The notes under the pieces are model-generated. The model saw only the letters and a list, made by a program, of their open reading frames with translations. It ran no database searches and had not been told where the DNA came from. The position numbers were made by a program, and so were the translations under genes. 64,000 nucleotides of DNA from Flavipsychrobacter sp. (GTDB lineage: Bacteria; Bacteroidota; Bacteroidia; Chitinophagales; Chitinophagaceae). This document shows positions 33,194 to 42,862 of this stretch, in pieces. The stretch spans positions 1-64,000 of the forward strand of contig JAJNBJ010000002.1 of NCBI GenBank assembly GCA_021155965.1, in the 5' to 3' direction. How positions within the stretch are numbered: position 1 is the stretch's first letter; every line of letters starts with the position of its first letter.

Positions 33194-36100
33194 CTACCGT
33201 AGAAGTGTGATACGTTTGGTCAGCAGTTTATTGTTCTGCAGGTCGAAGATGGTAATTGAGTAAACTCCATTAGGCAGTTCTGCAAGGTTCACCTCATTAG
33301 TGTTCATAACCTCCGTTATCAACTTACCATCAATCGCATTTATCCGGGCGGAGACCTTTTTACACCATTGTATGGTTACTTTCCCTACAGTGGGGTTCGG
33401 AAATACCTGTATATCCTCAATAGTGCAATCAGAAATTTTATAATCCGAATAAGTAAATAAGCAACCAAACCCGTTGGTTACAGTCACGCCATAACTACCT
33501 GCGCCGGTGAATACATAAGTATTGTTAGTAGCGCCCGGTATATTTGCCCCATTCAAAGTCCACTGGTAAGCCGCATAACCCGATGGCACCGACAGCGTAT
33601 AACCATTACGGCTTATTGCCAACCCTTCAGGAAGAGGATTAATTGTTATTGATTGCGTAACTACCGACGTACCACAATTATTAGAAATGCTGTAACTAAC
33701 CATATCAGTGCCAGCGGCAATACCTTTAACCGTTACTGAGCCATATATAGATATAGCGTTCCCCGATTCGCTCCATGTTCCGCCAGGCTCTGATGCATTT
33801 AGCGCAAGGCTATCGCCAATGCATAGACCATGCCCTCCCGTAATAGTTCCGGCGTAAGGCAGCGAATCGATAATGATCTGTTTCAGCACTGCGGCTGTAC
33901 CACATGAATTAGTAACAGAATAGCTTAGCGTATCAAAACCGGTTTTTACTCCTCTTACTGACCAGCCATTCAGGATTGCATTGGCGTTAGAAATGCCCAG
34001 TATACCACCAGTAACAGTACTGGCAATAGTTATGGTATCTCCAAGGCACACCGCAGATGAGCCTGTAAGAAGCCCGGCATCGGGAAGCGGGTTGATCAAA
34101 ACACCATGCTTTGCCCTATCGACTCCGCACATATTGGTCACAGTATAGATTATGGTATCAATCCCTGCATTAATGCCTATTACCAATCCACTAACAGTCA
34201 CCATCGATTTATTATTAAGATTACTCCACACCCCGCCTGTCGCCGGATTGATGAGTTGGATAGTATCACCCACACAAACAACAGCCGGACCTGTAATACT
34301 GCCAGCGTTGGGCATTTGCACAACAGTAACAATATGTGTTGCCGACGACGTGCCGCATGCATTAGTTATTCGATAAGTGATCGTATCCACCCCTGGATAT
34401 ACACCCGTAACATTACCACCGGATACCGTTGCAGAACCATTCGATGCACTCCATACCCCCCCTGAAAAGCTGTCGACTAAAGTAATAGTTTGGCCTACAC
34501 ACAAATTTGAAGGACCGGTTATGGTACCTGTATACGGGATCGGTGTAACTACGAATGGCGTATCTGTTTTGCAGCCTGTTGCAATTACCGTATAAGTAAT
34601 GCGGACATTTCCGCCCGATACTCCATTTACATAACCGCTGATGGAATCAATGGGTGCGACCATGCTATCAGAACTGCTCCAACGGCCACCAGCAGCAGCA
34701 TTCGCTAAAGTTGTTGCTGTACCCTGGCAAATACTAGTCGTACCGGTTATTAATGGCGGTGGCGGATTAACCGTTATAGTGTCTGTCAGTGTACATCCAA
34801 TAGTAAGTGAATAAGTTACAGTAGCTATTCCGGGCGCCATAGCAACCACCCTGCCCGCACCACCACCTAACGAAGCAACAAGCACGCCTGTGCTGCTGTA
34901 TGAGCCGAAAGGGTTTGAATTGGATATATAAATGGTGTCTTCCCAGGCGCACATATCCCTTATTCCCAAAATTGGTGGCACCACATTGACGGTAACCGGG
35001 AAAGTTCGCACGCAACCCGTGGAAATTGTATAGCTGATCAGCGTGCTGCCACCTGATATACCCGTAACCACTCCGCTAACCGAGTCAATACTTGAAGTGC
35101 CTGGTGAAGCGCTGCTCCAGACCCCGCCGGCAAACGGATTTGTTAAAGTGGTTGATGCACCCACGCATAAGCTGTTGCTGCCTAATACAGAAGCAGGTAA
35201 CGGATTTACCGTCAGAGGTATCGTAACTGTGCAGCCACCGCCAAGGGAATAAGTAATTGTGGTAACACCCATCAACATACCACTGACAACACCGGATGTG
35301 CCGACAACTGCAATTGACGTAGATGCAGAACTCCATATACCACCTCCTGTAGCATGGGTAAGTGTTGTCGTTTGCCCAATACAAACAGCATTCACACCCA
35401 TTATAGCGGCTGGTAACGGGATAACAGATACTGTTTTAACAGTAGCGCACCCACCTGCAGTATAACTGATCACCGCTGTACCCAGGGCCATACCTGTCAT
35501 AACACCCGTAACTGAACCTACTGTTACGATACTTATGTTGCTACTGCTCCATATACCCCCCGGAGTAACACTGTTTAATGGCGTAGAACCACCAACGCAC
35601 ACGAACCCGCTTCCTGTGATCGTGGACGGTGGATTATTTACAGTTACTGTTGTAGTAGCTTTGCAGCCCGTAGTCAATGTATAAGTAATGCCGGCACTGC
35701 CGGCAGCAACTCCCAGAACCACGCCACCGGTGACCCCCACTGATGCTATTGCAGGGCTACCACTGCTCCACGTACCGCTTGAGGGTGTACTGTTGAGTGT
35801 AACCGACCTGCTCACACACACAGGAGCATTTCCCGTAATAGGTGATGGTAAAGGATTTACAGTTATGGATTTAGTAACTGTACACCCGGCTAGTGTATAA
35901 GAAATAGTTGCATTACCCGCCCCAATTCCGGTAACTATACCCGAAACTGAACCAATGGTACAAACGATAGTAGAACTGGAACTCCATACTCCTCCTGCAG
36001 TTGCATTTGTATGTGCAGTAGTCCCATTCACACATACAGTAGAGCTACCCACAATAGGCGACATTGGCGCATTAACTGTAACAACTTTCGTAGCAAGGCA

Positions 36101-39100
36101 GCCGGAACCGAGCGAATATGAAATTATTGCTGTACCTGTTGCAACTCCATTTACAATGCCTGACACTGAACCAACTGTTGCAATTGAAGTGCTGCTGCTG
36201 CTCCATAACCCACCGGTAACAGTATTGGTTAAAGTAGCAGATGTGCCAACACATACTACAGAAGGCCCGCCAATTGATGCAGGTACTGTGTTGACCGTAA
36301 CATTTTTTGTAACAGTTGCAGTGCACCCCCACAGATCAGTTACTAATAATGTTACCGGGTGGGTCCCGGATGCTGTATACGTATAAACAGGCGCCCTTGC
36401 AGTACTTGTATAGCCGGGGGCAAGCGTCCATAACCAATTGGTAACGGGGGCCATATGCGTAGAAGTGTCATTAAAGGTCATTGGGGAATTTACACAGCCG
36501 GGGCTTGGCGTTGTTGTAAAATCAGCGGTAATGTTATCTATCTTAATCGTATCTGCACCAAGGCTGGCGCTGGTGCAACCTGCACTGTCTGTGAGTATCA
36601 GTTTGGGCACATATGCACCTGTCGCACTATAGACATGTGTTGCGGAAACCGATAAGGAAGGAGGTGTGGTAACACCATCACTGAAATCCCATACGGCGCT
36701 TGCTATTGCTGATACTGTTGCCGTAAAAGCAACCGATAATGGTTTACAGCCATAGCGAGGCGTATACGTAAAGGCCCCGGTGTACCCGAATAAAGTAACA
36801 TGCTTAATAGCGGTATCGGTGCAGGAGAAAGAATTAATAGCCAGCAGTTTTACCCTGTAATAACCCGGCGTGAGGTATACTGTGCTTGGCGACGGCACTA
36901 CTGACGATGTTCCGTCACCAAACGTCCAGAAATATGAGGTTGCACCGGTGCTTGTATTCGAAAAATTGACCGTGAACGGAGAACAAACCGAAAATGAATC
37001 ATCCATTGTAAAAGAAGGAGATGGAAGCCCTTTGACCGTAATGTAGTTTGTTTCCGTAAGCGTATCACGGCAGCCCGCAGGGCTGATCACGATTAGCGTA
37101 ACACTATAGATGCCTGCGGCATTATAACTATGCACCGGGGAAATAGCTGTTGACGTATCTCCGTCGCCGAAGAACCAAAGGCAAGTGAATGTACCTGTGG
37201 TGGTATTCGTAAATCTTAAACTCCGGCGGGCACAGACTGTAGTTACACTTGCATTAAACGCGGCCCTCGGTTTATTAGCAGTTACACGTGTACGTTTTGT
37301 CAAAGAGTCCTTGCAGCCGAAAACATCGGTAATAACCTCCTTAACTGTATAAATACCATTGGCCGTATAGACATGCGTTACCCCCGGGCTGGTAGTGGTG
37401 GCGGTTTTACCATCGCCGAATTTCCAGAAATAACTGGCCATGCCCACCCCTGCCGTATTGGTCGACCGGTCTGTAAAATTGACTAACAACGGCGCACATC
37501 CCGTGACAGGCGTAAAATCAAAGGTATCCACTGGCCGCGCAACCATTATATTCTTTATCAGTGTATCAAAGCAGCCGTGGTTATCCAGTAACACAGCCAT
37601 TACCGTATGGGGGCCGGGGATATTGAATACGTAATAAGTAGTATCATGCTGATACGTTGACAACAGCGAATCTGTTGCCACTCCATCAACGAACCAATTA
37701 TATTTTACTATCCACGAGCTGTCATGCTGAGGCTTGTTAATTTCATCCACCGAGAAAGTATCCTTTACTCCTTTGCATATCGTCGTGTCAGATACCGTTA
37801 AAAAAGCAACCAACTTGCGTAGGTCTACGGTCGTGTTCATAGTATCCCTGCAGCCGCTGGCAAAATTATACGTTGTCAATGTGACGGGATATACACCGAT
37901 CGCAGAATACGTATGTACCGGATGAAAAGCAGTTGAAGTGGACCCATCGCCGAACTGCCATAAACGCACATCATCGCCCGACGACAGATCCCTGAATGCT
38001 ATTTTTGTCCGGGGGATACAGTAAAACTCATAATGGCTGATCGCATTAGCGGAATCGATCGTATCACGTTTTACTGCTAGTAAGCTGGGACAGCCGTTAT
38101 ATTTTGTTCTAAGGTCTACAGTAAAAATGCCGGGTACTGTGTACACATGTGTTGTTGTTGCTAAAGAATCTGAATTGCCGTCTCCGTAATCCCACGCATA
38201 TTCATCAAACGTACCCAAACCCGTAGCAGCAAAACGAATCGGCCTTCCGGCACATGCACGTGTTGGCGTGATAGTAAAAGTTGGTGTTGGCGGTGGGCTG
38301 CCAACACGCACGGGCTGAGTATAACTATACCGCGACGAAGCCGAACAGCCATTAGACGTTGTTACAGTCAGTTGAGGCCAGTATACCCCCCCAACCAGGG
38401 TATAAGTGTGATAGGGTATTGGAACGGAGGAAAGCGGCGAACCGTCCCCAAAATCCCAGGAATAACTGGCAATACTGTATGGATAACCAAATGCTACAGA
38501 TGGAACCATCGGCGGGGGATAACCACATTCGTACCACGGACCATAGCAAAAAGGATTATATACATGCGACAGTATCGTCGGGATCAAAGTATCGGTAAGC
38601 GGCGTACAGCCCATGTGAGGGCCTCCATAAATATACACCTCCAGGTAATTCACTGTATCACGCCTGCCAACAGTATCCTTACAGCCATGCGAATCTGTTA
38701 TGAACATGGTCACTGAATCAATAAATCCCATCGTATCGGGCACTGGCATACCCGGAAAGACGATCAAGGGGAAATTATGGCTTACCGTAGTACCAGTACC
38801 AAGCGGGCCCCTTATCATTGAGTTCCAGGATACAGTACAACCGGAAGGAACGGATGCATTGAATGTGAGAACCCTTGGCGGATCGCATGGCCGTGCCGGA
38901 GAAATAGTAAAACTGCCTGATGGCTGAACTATATTGATGGTACGTCTCACGGTATCAAAACATAGCCCGTCGTAGACAACCAGTGTCACTGTATATGTGC
39001 CAACAGCAGAATAAGTATGCTCAGGGTTTTCGTCAGGCGAGATCGTAGTGTCGCCAAAATCCCAATAGGATGTAAGATGAGTAGAACTTGTATTGGTAAA

Positions 39101-39970
39101 TGTTATTGGCAGATAGGGGCACGAATAGGCCGGTGCAGTAAATGACGCCGTCATGCTGCCTACTGTAATAAAATCGGGATAAGTAGTGCTGTCAATACAA
39201 CCATTGGCATCTGTAGCTTTCAGGCTCACGCTGAATAAACCTGGTGAAGTATAGTTACGGGTGGGATTAGGAAGTACAGATGTTCCTCCATCGCCAAAAC
39301 GCCAAAAATAAGTCATCGGGCCCGTACCAACGGTAGTGTTGGTAAAGGCTGCGGCCCCGGGGGGGTGACAGAATAAATTGTTTGAAACCGTAAACCCGGG
39401 AGAAGGGGGGGTATATGCAATTACATAAGGCATTTTGCTCCTCGAATTGATACACCCTTTAACGTTTGTGGCAAACAACGTAACATTATAGTTGCCGGGC
39501 AAGGCATAGGTATGTGATGGTGATGACAATGTACTGGTTAAGCCATCACCAAAATTCCAGTTATACTTTACCGCGCCCCACGCCCCGGATGATACAGAGC
39601 TGGAGAACGACACCGAACCGCCCGGGCATATTGTTGTATCTGCGGCTGTAAAATTAACCGTCGGCAACGCATAAGCCCTTATGGTCATGCTGCGGGTGCT
39701 GGTAGAGGTTCCATTCGACGCAACAAGCGTAATGGTATATGTACCGGGAGTTAAATACGCACCGGAAACATCAGTCAAGCTTGACAGCGTTCCATTTCCC
39801 AAATTCCATGAATAACTGGTGGCACCGGTAGAGGTGTTGGTAAAATGCACCACCATTGGCGCGCAACCTGCCGTATCATCTATAGTAAAATTTGCAGTTA
39901 CTTGTCCTTTTACAAACGAGGGTAGTAGAATCAGTACAGCAAAAAGAAATTTAACTGCAGACCTGAGCAT
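33194..39970 (-). CDS. Giant PKD/Ig-like T9SS adhesin
   Basis: A 2258-residue secreted protein. Signal peptide MLRSAVKFLFAVLILLPSFVKGQ; about 14 PKD-like domains (recurring W-FGDG...H-Y...G-Y-V-L) to about residue 1240; then 12 Big2/Ig-like repeats of 71-76 residues ('VC-G-T-L----GG-WSSS...G-V-G---G-A-ISY') up to about 2110; then one divergent domain, and a T9SS type A sorting domain (IQVFPNPTVGKVTIQW... to LLTKRITLL). Such proteins build extended surface fibres for adhesion. Many plus-strand frames in this stretch are antisense shadows of the repeats. The large number of near-identical Cys residues at the start of each Ig repeat is notable. Confidence 0.92.
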   Translation of the reverse strand: MLRSAVKFLFAVLILLPSFVKGQVTANFTIDDTAGCAPMVVHFTNTSTGATSYSWNLGNGTLSSLTDVSGAYLTPGTYTITLVASNGTSTSTRSMTIRAYALPTVNFTAADTTICPGGSVSFSSSVSSGAWGAVKYNWNFGDGLTSTLSSPSHTYALPGNYNVTLFATNVKGCINSRSKMPYVIAYTPPSPGFTVSNNLFCHPPGAAAFTNTTVGTGPMTYFWRFGDGGTSVLPNPTRNYTSPGLFSVSLKATDANGCIDSTTYPDFITVGSMTASFTAPAYSCPYLPITFTNTSSTHLTSYWDFGDTTISPDENPEHTYSAVGTYTVTLVVYDGLCFDTVRRTINIVQPSGSFTISPARPCDPPRVLTFNASVPSGCTVSWNSMIRGPLGTGTTVSHNFPLIVFPGMPVPDTMGFIDSVTMFITDSHGCKDTVGRRDTVNYLEVYIYGGPHMGCTPLTDTLIPTILSHVYNPFCYGPWYECGYPPPMVPSVAFGYPYSIASYSWDFGDGSPLSSVPIPYHTYTLVGGVYWPQLTVTTSNGCSASSRYSYTQPVRVGSPPPTPTFTITPTRACAGRPIRFAATGLGTFDEYAWDYGDGNSDSLATTTHVYTVPGIFTVDLRTKYNGCPSLLAVKRDTIDSANAISHYEFYCIPRTKIAFRDLSSGDDVRLWQFGDGSTSTAFHPVHTYSAIGVYPVTLTTYNFASGCRDTMNTTVDLRKLVAFLTVSDTTICKGVKDTFSVDEINKPQHDSSWIVKYNWFVDGVATDSLLSTYQHDTTYYVFNIPGPHTVMAVLLDNHGCFDTLIKNIMVARPVDTFDFTPVTGCAPLLVNFTDRSTNTAGVGMASYFWKFGDGKTATTTSPGVTHVYTANGIYTVKEVITDVFGCKDSLTKRTRVTANKPRAAFNASVTTVCARRSLRFTNTTTGTFTCLWFFGDGDTSTAISPVHSYNAAGIYSVTLIVISPAGCRDTLTETNYITVKGLPSPSFTMDDSFSVCSPFTVNFSNTSTGATSYFWTFGDGTSSVVPSPSTVYLTPGYYRVKLLAINSFSCTDTAIKHVTLFGYTGAFTYTPRYGCKPLSVAFTATVSAIASAVWDFSDGVTTPPSLSVSATHVYSATGAYVPKLILTDSAGCTSASLGADTIKIDNITADFTTTPSPGCVNSPMTFNDTSTHMAPVTNWLWTLAPGYTSTARAPVYTYTASGTHPVTLLVTDLWGCTATVTKNVTVNTVPASIGGPSVVCVGTSATLTNTVTGGLWSSSSTSIATVGSVSGIVNGVATGTAIISYSLGSGCLATKVVTVNAPMSPIVGSSTVCVNGTTAHTNATAGGVWSSSSTIVCTIGSVSGIVTGIGAGNATISYTLAGCTVTKSITVNPLPSPITGNAPVCVSRSVTLNSTPSSGTWSSGSPAIASVGVTGGVVLGVAAGSAGITYTLTTGCKATTTVTVNNPPSTITGSGFVCVGGSTPLNSVTPGGIWSSSNISIVTVGSVTGVMTGMALGTAVISYTAGGCATVKTVSVIPLPAAIMGVNAVCIGQTTTLTHATGGGIWSSASTSIAVVGTSGVVSGMLMGVTTITYSLGGGCTVTIPLTVNPLPASVLGSNSLCVGASTTLTNPFAGGVWSSASPGTSSIDSVSGVVTGISGGSTLISYTISTGCVRTFPVTVNVVPPILGIRDMCAWEDTIYISNSNPFGSYSSTGVLVASLGGGAGRVVAMAPGIATVTYSLTIGCTLTDTITVNPPPPLITGTTSICQGTATTLANAAAGGRWSSSDSMVAPIDSISGYVNGVSGGNVRITYTVIATGCKTDTPFVVTPIPYTGTITGPSNLCVGQTITLVDSFSGGVWSASNGSATVSGGNVTGVYPGVDTITYRITNACGTSSATHIVTVVQMPNAGSITGPAVVCVGDTIQLINPATGGVWSNLNNKSMVTVSGLVIGINAGIDTIIYTVTNMCGVDRAKHGVLINPLPDAGLLTGSSAVCLGDTITIASTVTGGILGISNANAILNGWSVRGVKTGFDTLSYSVTNSCGTAAVLKQIIIDSLPYAGTITGGHGLCIGDSLALNASEPGGTWSESGNAISIYGSVTVKGIAAGTDMVSYSISNNCGTSVVTQSITINPLPEGLAISRNGYTLSVPSGYAAYQWTLNGANIPGATNNTYVFTGAGSYGVTVTNGFGCLFTYSDYKISDCTIEDIQVFPNPTVGKVTIQWCKKVSARINAIDGKLITEVMNTNEVNLAELPNGVYSITIFDLQNNKLLTKRITLLR

Positions 39971-40117
39971 AGGTTATTGTTTATACCGAAATATTCCGGG
40001 GGTTCGACTATAAATATAACAAATTCCAGGGAAACAACCTATCTTTTGGGAATATTCGTAATTACTTTATACCCAGATTTACTACAATTCAGTAGTTAAC
40101 CAATTAATAACCATTCA

Positions 40118-41554
40118 CTATATCGTAGACAGATAATTAATAGCGGTCAGTGATGGGAAAAAGAAATAGCCCCCCCCTCTTACGGTGACAAATCGCTGCA
40201 TGCCTGTAATGTATTTATTTACAGGCTGGTTAGGTATGGTAAATACTTGGTGCGTACCAGGTGCAGGGTTCTCTTTCACCCCTATAAATGGATCGGGGTC
40301 ATTCACCAGCTGTTTGAATTTGGGATAATTTGCCCATGTATACTGTACGAACTCAAACTGCCGGGAGATATCTGCGTTAAAGCAAGTGAATAGCATCCCT
40401 ACTTCACCATTGGGTGTGAAGTCAGTGGGAGAACTGATAAAAGGCTCGCCATACAACCTCGCCCTCCTGATCATCCTGTGGCGATTGGAGAGCAGAATAG
40501 ATTCTTTCTTCGTATTTTCCTCAAAACTATCCCTTGGGTTCAAGCGACGGATATGGGCGCCAAACGGGCATTTCATGCCGTGCTTATCAGTATCGTTATA
40601 GAAGAATTCATTATCGTTGATGAATTGCTCGGGGTCCCTGTCCGGGTATTGTTCAACCGGGTCATGGTCAGGGTACTTAACGACAGGTGCACCGCTTGGC
40701 CAGCGCCCCATCATTTTCGCAGCTAGCTTTTTGCTCTCTTTTTCATTAACAGACCCATCATCATTTTTAGTCTTTTCGTTCAGGAATGTCCAGTAACCTT
40801 TTACATCCTGCTTTAATTGCCGTATTACCATGAATGTACCATTCCTGCCCATATCCTTATGCCCTGAACCGGCAGCATCATCATGCAACATTTTCATATC
40901 TCCCTGGGGCTCGAACATCAAAGGTGAATCAGGGTAAACACCATATTCACTTTTATATCCCATCAGGAACTCACCTGCATTCAGGTTATCGCTTTCCTTG
41001 CCACTGTGGCCGGAGCCCTTTATAAACGGCTGCGAAATACCATCCCTGAAGCCAAAGTGTTCTTTATTACCCGGCAAAAGCTGGCTGTCGATTTTATAAA
41101 CTTCTTTCAATCCTGATGCACTGAATTGTGCTTTTATACTGTCATAGTAACTCTCAGTTCCGGCTCTGTCAACACCAAATACCATCAGTATCATATGCAC
41201 CACGTCGTTCTTTGTCCCGCCCCACTCCCATGTTGCAGGGTCGCTGGAATCAAAATCTCCAAGCAGTCTTTGGCGGTGAGGTGTTACCATACCCTCACGA
41301 AACTCCCGTATGAATGTATTTAGATTATGCTCTTTCAATCCCAATGCCAGCAGGCCGCGTGATGTAAACGCAATATTGAGGCAGTTGCCTTTACTGTTTC
41401 CAGCTGCATGGGTTATACTGCCTGAGATATTTTTAATAAAACTTTTTGCAGCAGCCGCATCGGTAACATGCAACATGGTATAACACGAGTACTGCATATC
41501 CTGGTACTCGCTTATTAAAAAACCCTGAACATCTGATAACTCTATAGTAGCCAT
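40118..41554 (-). CDS. DyP-type haem peroxidase
   Basis: A 478-residue dye-decolourising peroxidase. GFRDGISQPFIKG (Asp171 distal) and the proximal CPFGAHIRRLNPRDS (His334) are the DyP hallmarks. A large insertion (210-310) distinguishes it from the ~310-residue bacterial DypB type; it is closer to longer class C/D forms. No signal peptide or Tat motif is seen, so it is probably cytoplasmic. It starts 10 nt after the stop of the duplicated membrane protein, at the end of a five-gene minus-strand operon. Reaction: haem-dependent oxidation using peroxide; substrate unknown. Confidence 0.92.
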   Translation of the reverse strand: MATIELSDVQGFLISEYQDMQYSCYTMLHVTDAAAAKSFIKNISGSITHAAGNSKGNCLNIAFTSRGLLALGLKEHNLNTFIREFREGMVTPHRQRLLGDFDSSDPATWEWGGTKNDVVHMILMVFGVDRAGTESYYDSIKAQFSASGLKEVYKIDSQLLPGNKEHFGFRDGISQPFIKGSGHSGKESDNLNAGEFLMGYKSEYGVYPDSPLMFEPQGDMKMLHDDAAGSGHKDMGRNGTFMVIRQLKQDVKGYWTFLNEKTKNDDGSVNEKESKKLAAKMMGRWPSGAPVVKYPDHDPVEQYPDRDPEQFINDNEFFYNDTDKHGMKCPFGAHIRRLNPRDSFEENTKKESILLSNRHRMIRRARLYGEPFISSPTDFTPNGEVGMLFTCFNADISRQFEFVQYTWANYPKFKQLVNDPDPFIGVKENPAPGTHQVFTIPNQPVNKYITGMQRFVTVRGGGYFFFPSLTAINYLSTI

Positions 41555-41564
41555 AAAAGTATAT

Positions 41565-42830
41565 TTAAAACCGGTTTAAAAAAGTTTGCGCCTGGTGCTC
41601 ATTCAGGTTACGCATAAGCTCCGACCTGATAATTGAATTGGTCGTAACATTTTTAATGGAAAGGTGCGGGTAAGCACTATACCACACCTGGCTGGTGATC
41701 TGAGTATGCCGTGCCCACGCCAGGAAATGCTCTTCATCATATGCGCCGCCCCAGAAAAGATAGCGCGCTTTCGGAAAATTCATTGTGTTGCTGAAAATTG
41801 CCGTCAACCCCCACCCTGACTTATCAATAAAATCACCTAAATACTGCTGCCAGCTTCCGTCAAAGTTGCTGAAGAAAAGTACCTGCTTTTTATTATCCAA
41901 AAGCACCCACCTCGCAAAATGGATAGTAGGGATACCCATCAGTTCACCATGTACAAACTCATTGCTGATACGAAATTTACCGTAAAGCAGGATCGCCTGG
42001 ATAGTGATGCGCCTCATCCAACCTGGCTTCATCGCCACTATCTGCGTAAACTGGTTTTGGTTCTGGTGGTCTTCATACTCCTCCATAGTCTCGATCAGTT
42101 TTGCATCTAACCGGCTTGGGGTTAACCCAAGTGGCTTGTCCCTGCGCTCATATTTAAAGTGAAGTACCAAAAGCCAAATGCCTGCTACAAGCGCTACTAA
42201 CAGGGTTAACGGGAACAACACGATCGCCAGCGAAATAACCAATACAAAGTTCCACCACTTTAGCTGTGGAATAGATATCTTTTCTTTTGCCCAGGCAAAT
42301 TCCGGGTTTTTCATTACATATTCCCTCACCTCGCTATGCACCTCTTTTGCCGTTTTACCATCCCATTTGCCTTTGTGCAGATGTTCCCATATGTGATCTC
42401 TGAGCCTGTTCTCTTGTTTTATCTGTTTCAAAGTCCTGCCCGGGGCGCCAACGTAAAAAGCTTCATCCTTGTTATGCCATTTCCTGAGGTACAATTCTCT
42501 CGTCTGCGATGTCCTGTTGCTTACATCCGGGTATCCGTCGCAACATTCATACAGGTGGTCCATCAGGTCAGCGCAATTTGTTGTGAACGACAACAAATGT
42601 TCATCAAGGTCGCCATCGTAATCAGAAGAGAATACAAGATTTGTTTTTGCGTTTGAAAGTTGTCCATCCAGCAACACATAGCGTGCATAATGCAGGGTAT
42701 CAATTTTTTCAAACTCGTTGAATACCCCGGATGCGAGATCTGCCCGTATCTTCATGAGCCTGCTTTCAAGTTCATCGCGTTTAGCCGGTAATACTGGGGT
42801 TACCAGTGTTATAGCATTTTGCTTTGCCAT
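41565..42830 (-). CDS. Internally duplicated membrane protein next to DyP peroxidase
   Basis: A 421-residue protein of no recognised family. It shows an internal duplication: residues ~45-75 (LHYARYVLLDGQLSNAKTNL then VFSSDYDGDLDEHL) recur at ~300-330 (IHFARWVLLDNKKQVLFFS then NFDGSWQQYL). Between them a hydrophobic pair (FVLVISLAIVLFPLTLLVALVAGIWLLVL, ~191-220) anchors it to the membrane, with the charged tail ERRDKPLG following. The pattern is like two copies of a small dimeric alpha/beta domain on either side of a membrane hairpin. It precedes the DyP gene by 10 nt and follows the cyclase by 32 nt, which suggests it works with the peroxidase, perhaps as its docking or substrate-channelling partner. 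Confidence 0.7.
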   Translation of the reverse strand: MAKQNAITLVTPVLPAKRDELESRLMKIRADLASGVFNEFEKIDTLHYARYVLLDGQLSNAKTNLVFSSDYDGDLDEHLLSFTTNCADLMDHLYECCDGYPDVSNRTSQTRELYLRKWHNKDEAFYVGAPGRTLKQIKQENRLRDHIWEHLHKGKWDGKTAKEVHSEVREYVMKNPEFAWAKEKISIPQLKWWNFVLVISLAIVLFPLTLLVALVAGIWLLVLHFKYERRDKPLGLTPSRLDAKLIETMEEYEDHQNQNQFTQIVAMKPGWMRRITIQAILLYGKFRISNEFVHGELMGIPTIHFARWVLLDNKKQVLFFSNFDGSWQQYLGDFIDKSGWGLTAIFSNTMNFPKARYLFWGGAYDEEHFLAWARHTQITSQVWYSAYPHLSIKNVTTNSIIRSELMRNLNEHQAQTFLNRF

Positions 42831-42862
42831 ACTAAATGTTTGAGTATATGAGTATTATAACT

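Noticed and set aside
33194-39970. Many plus-strand frames and repeat units that could suggest a CRISPR-like or tandem DNA array
   Set aside because: They are the antisense view of PKD and Ig protein repeats; units are long and diverged, not short identical DNA repeats with spacers.
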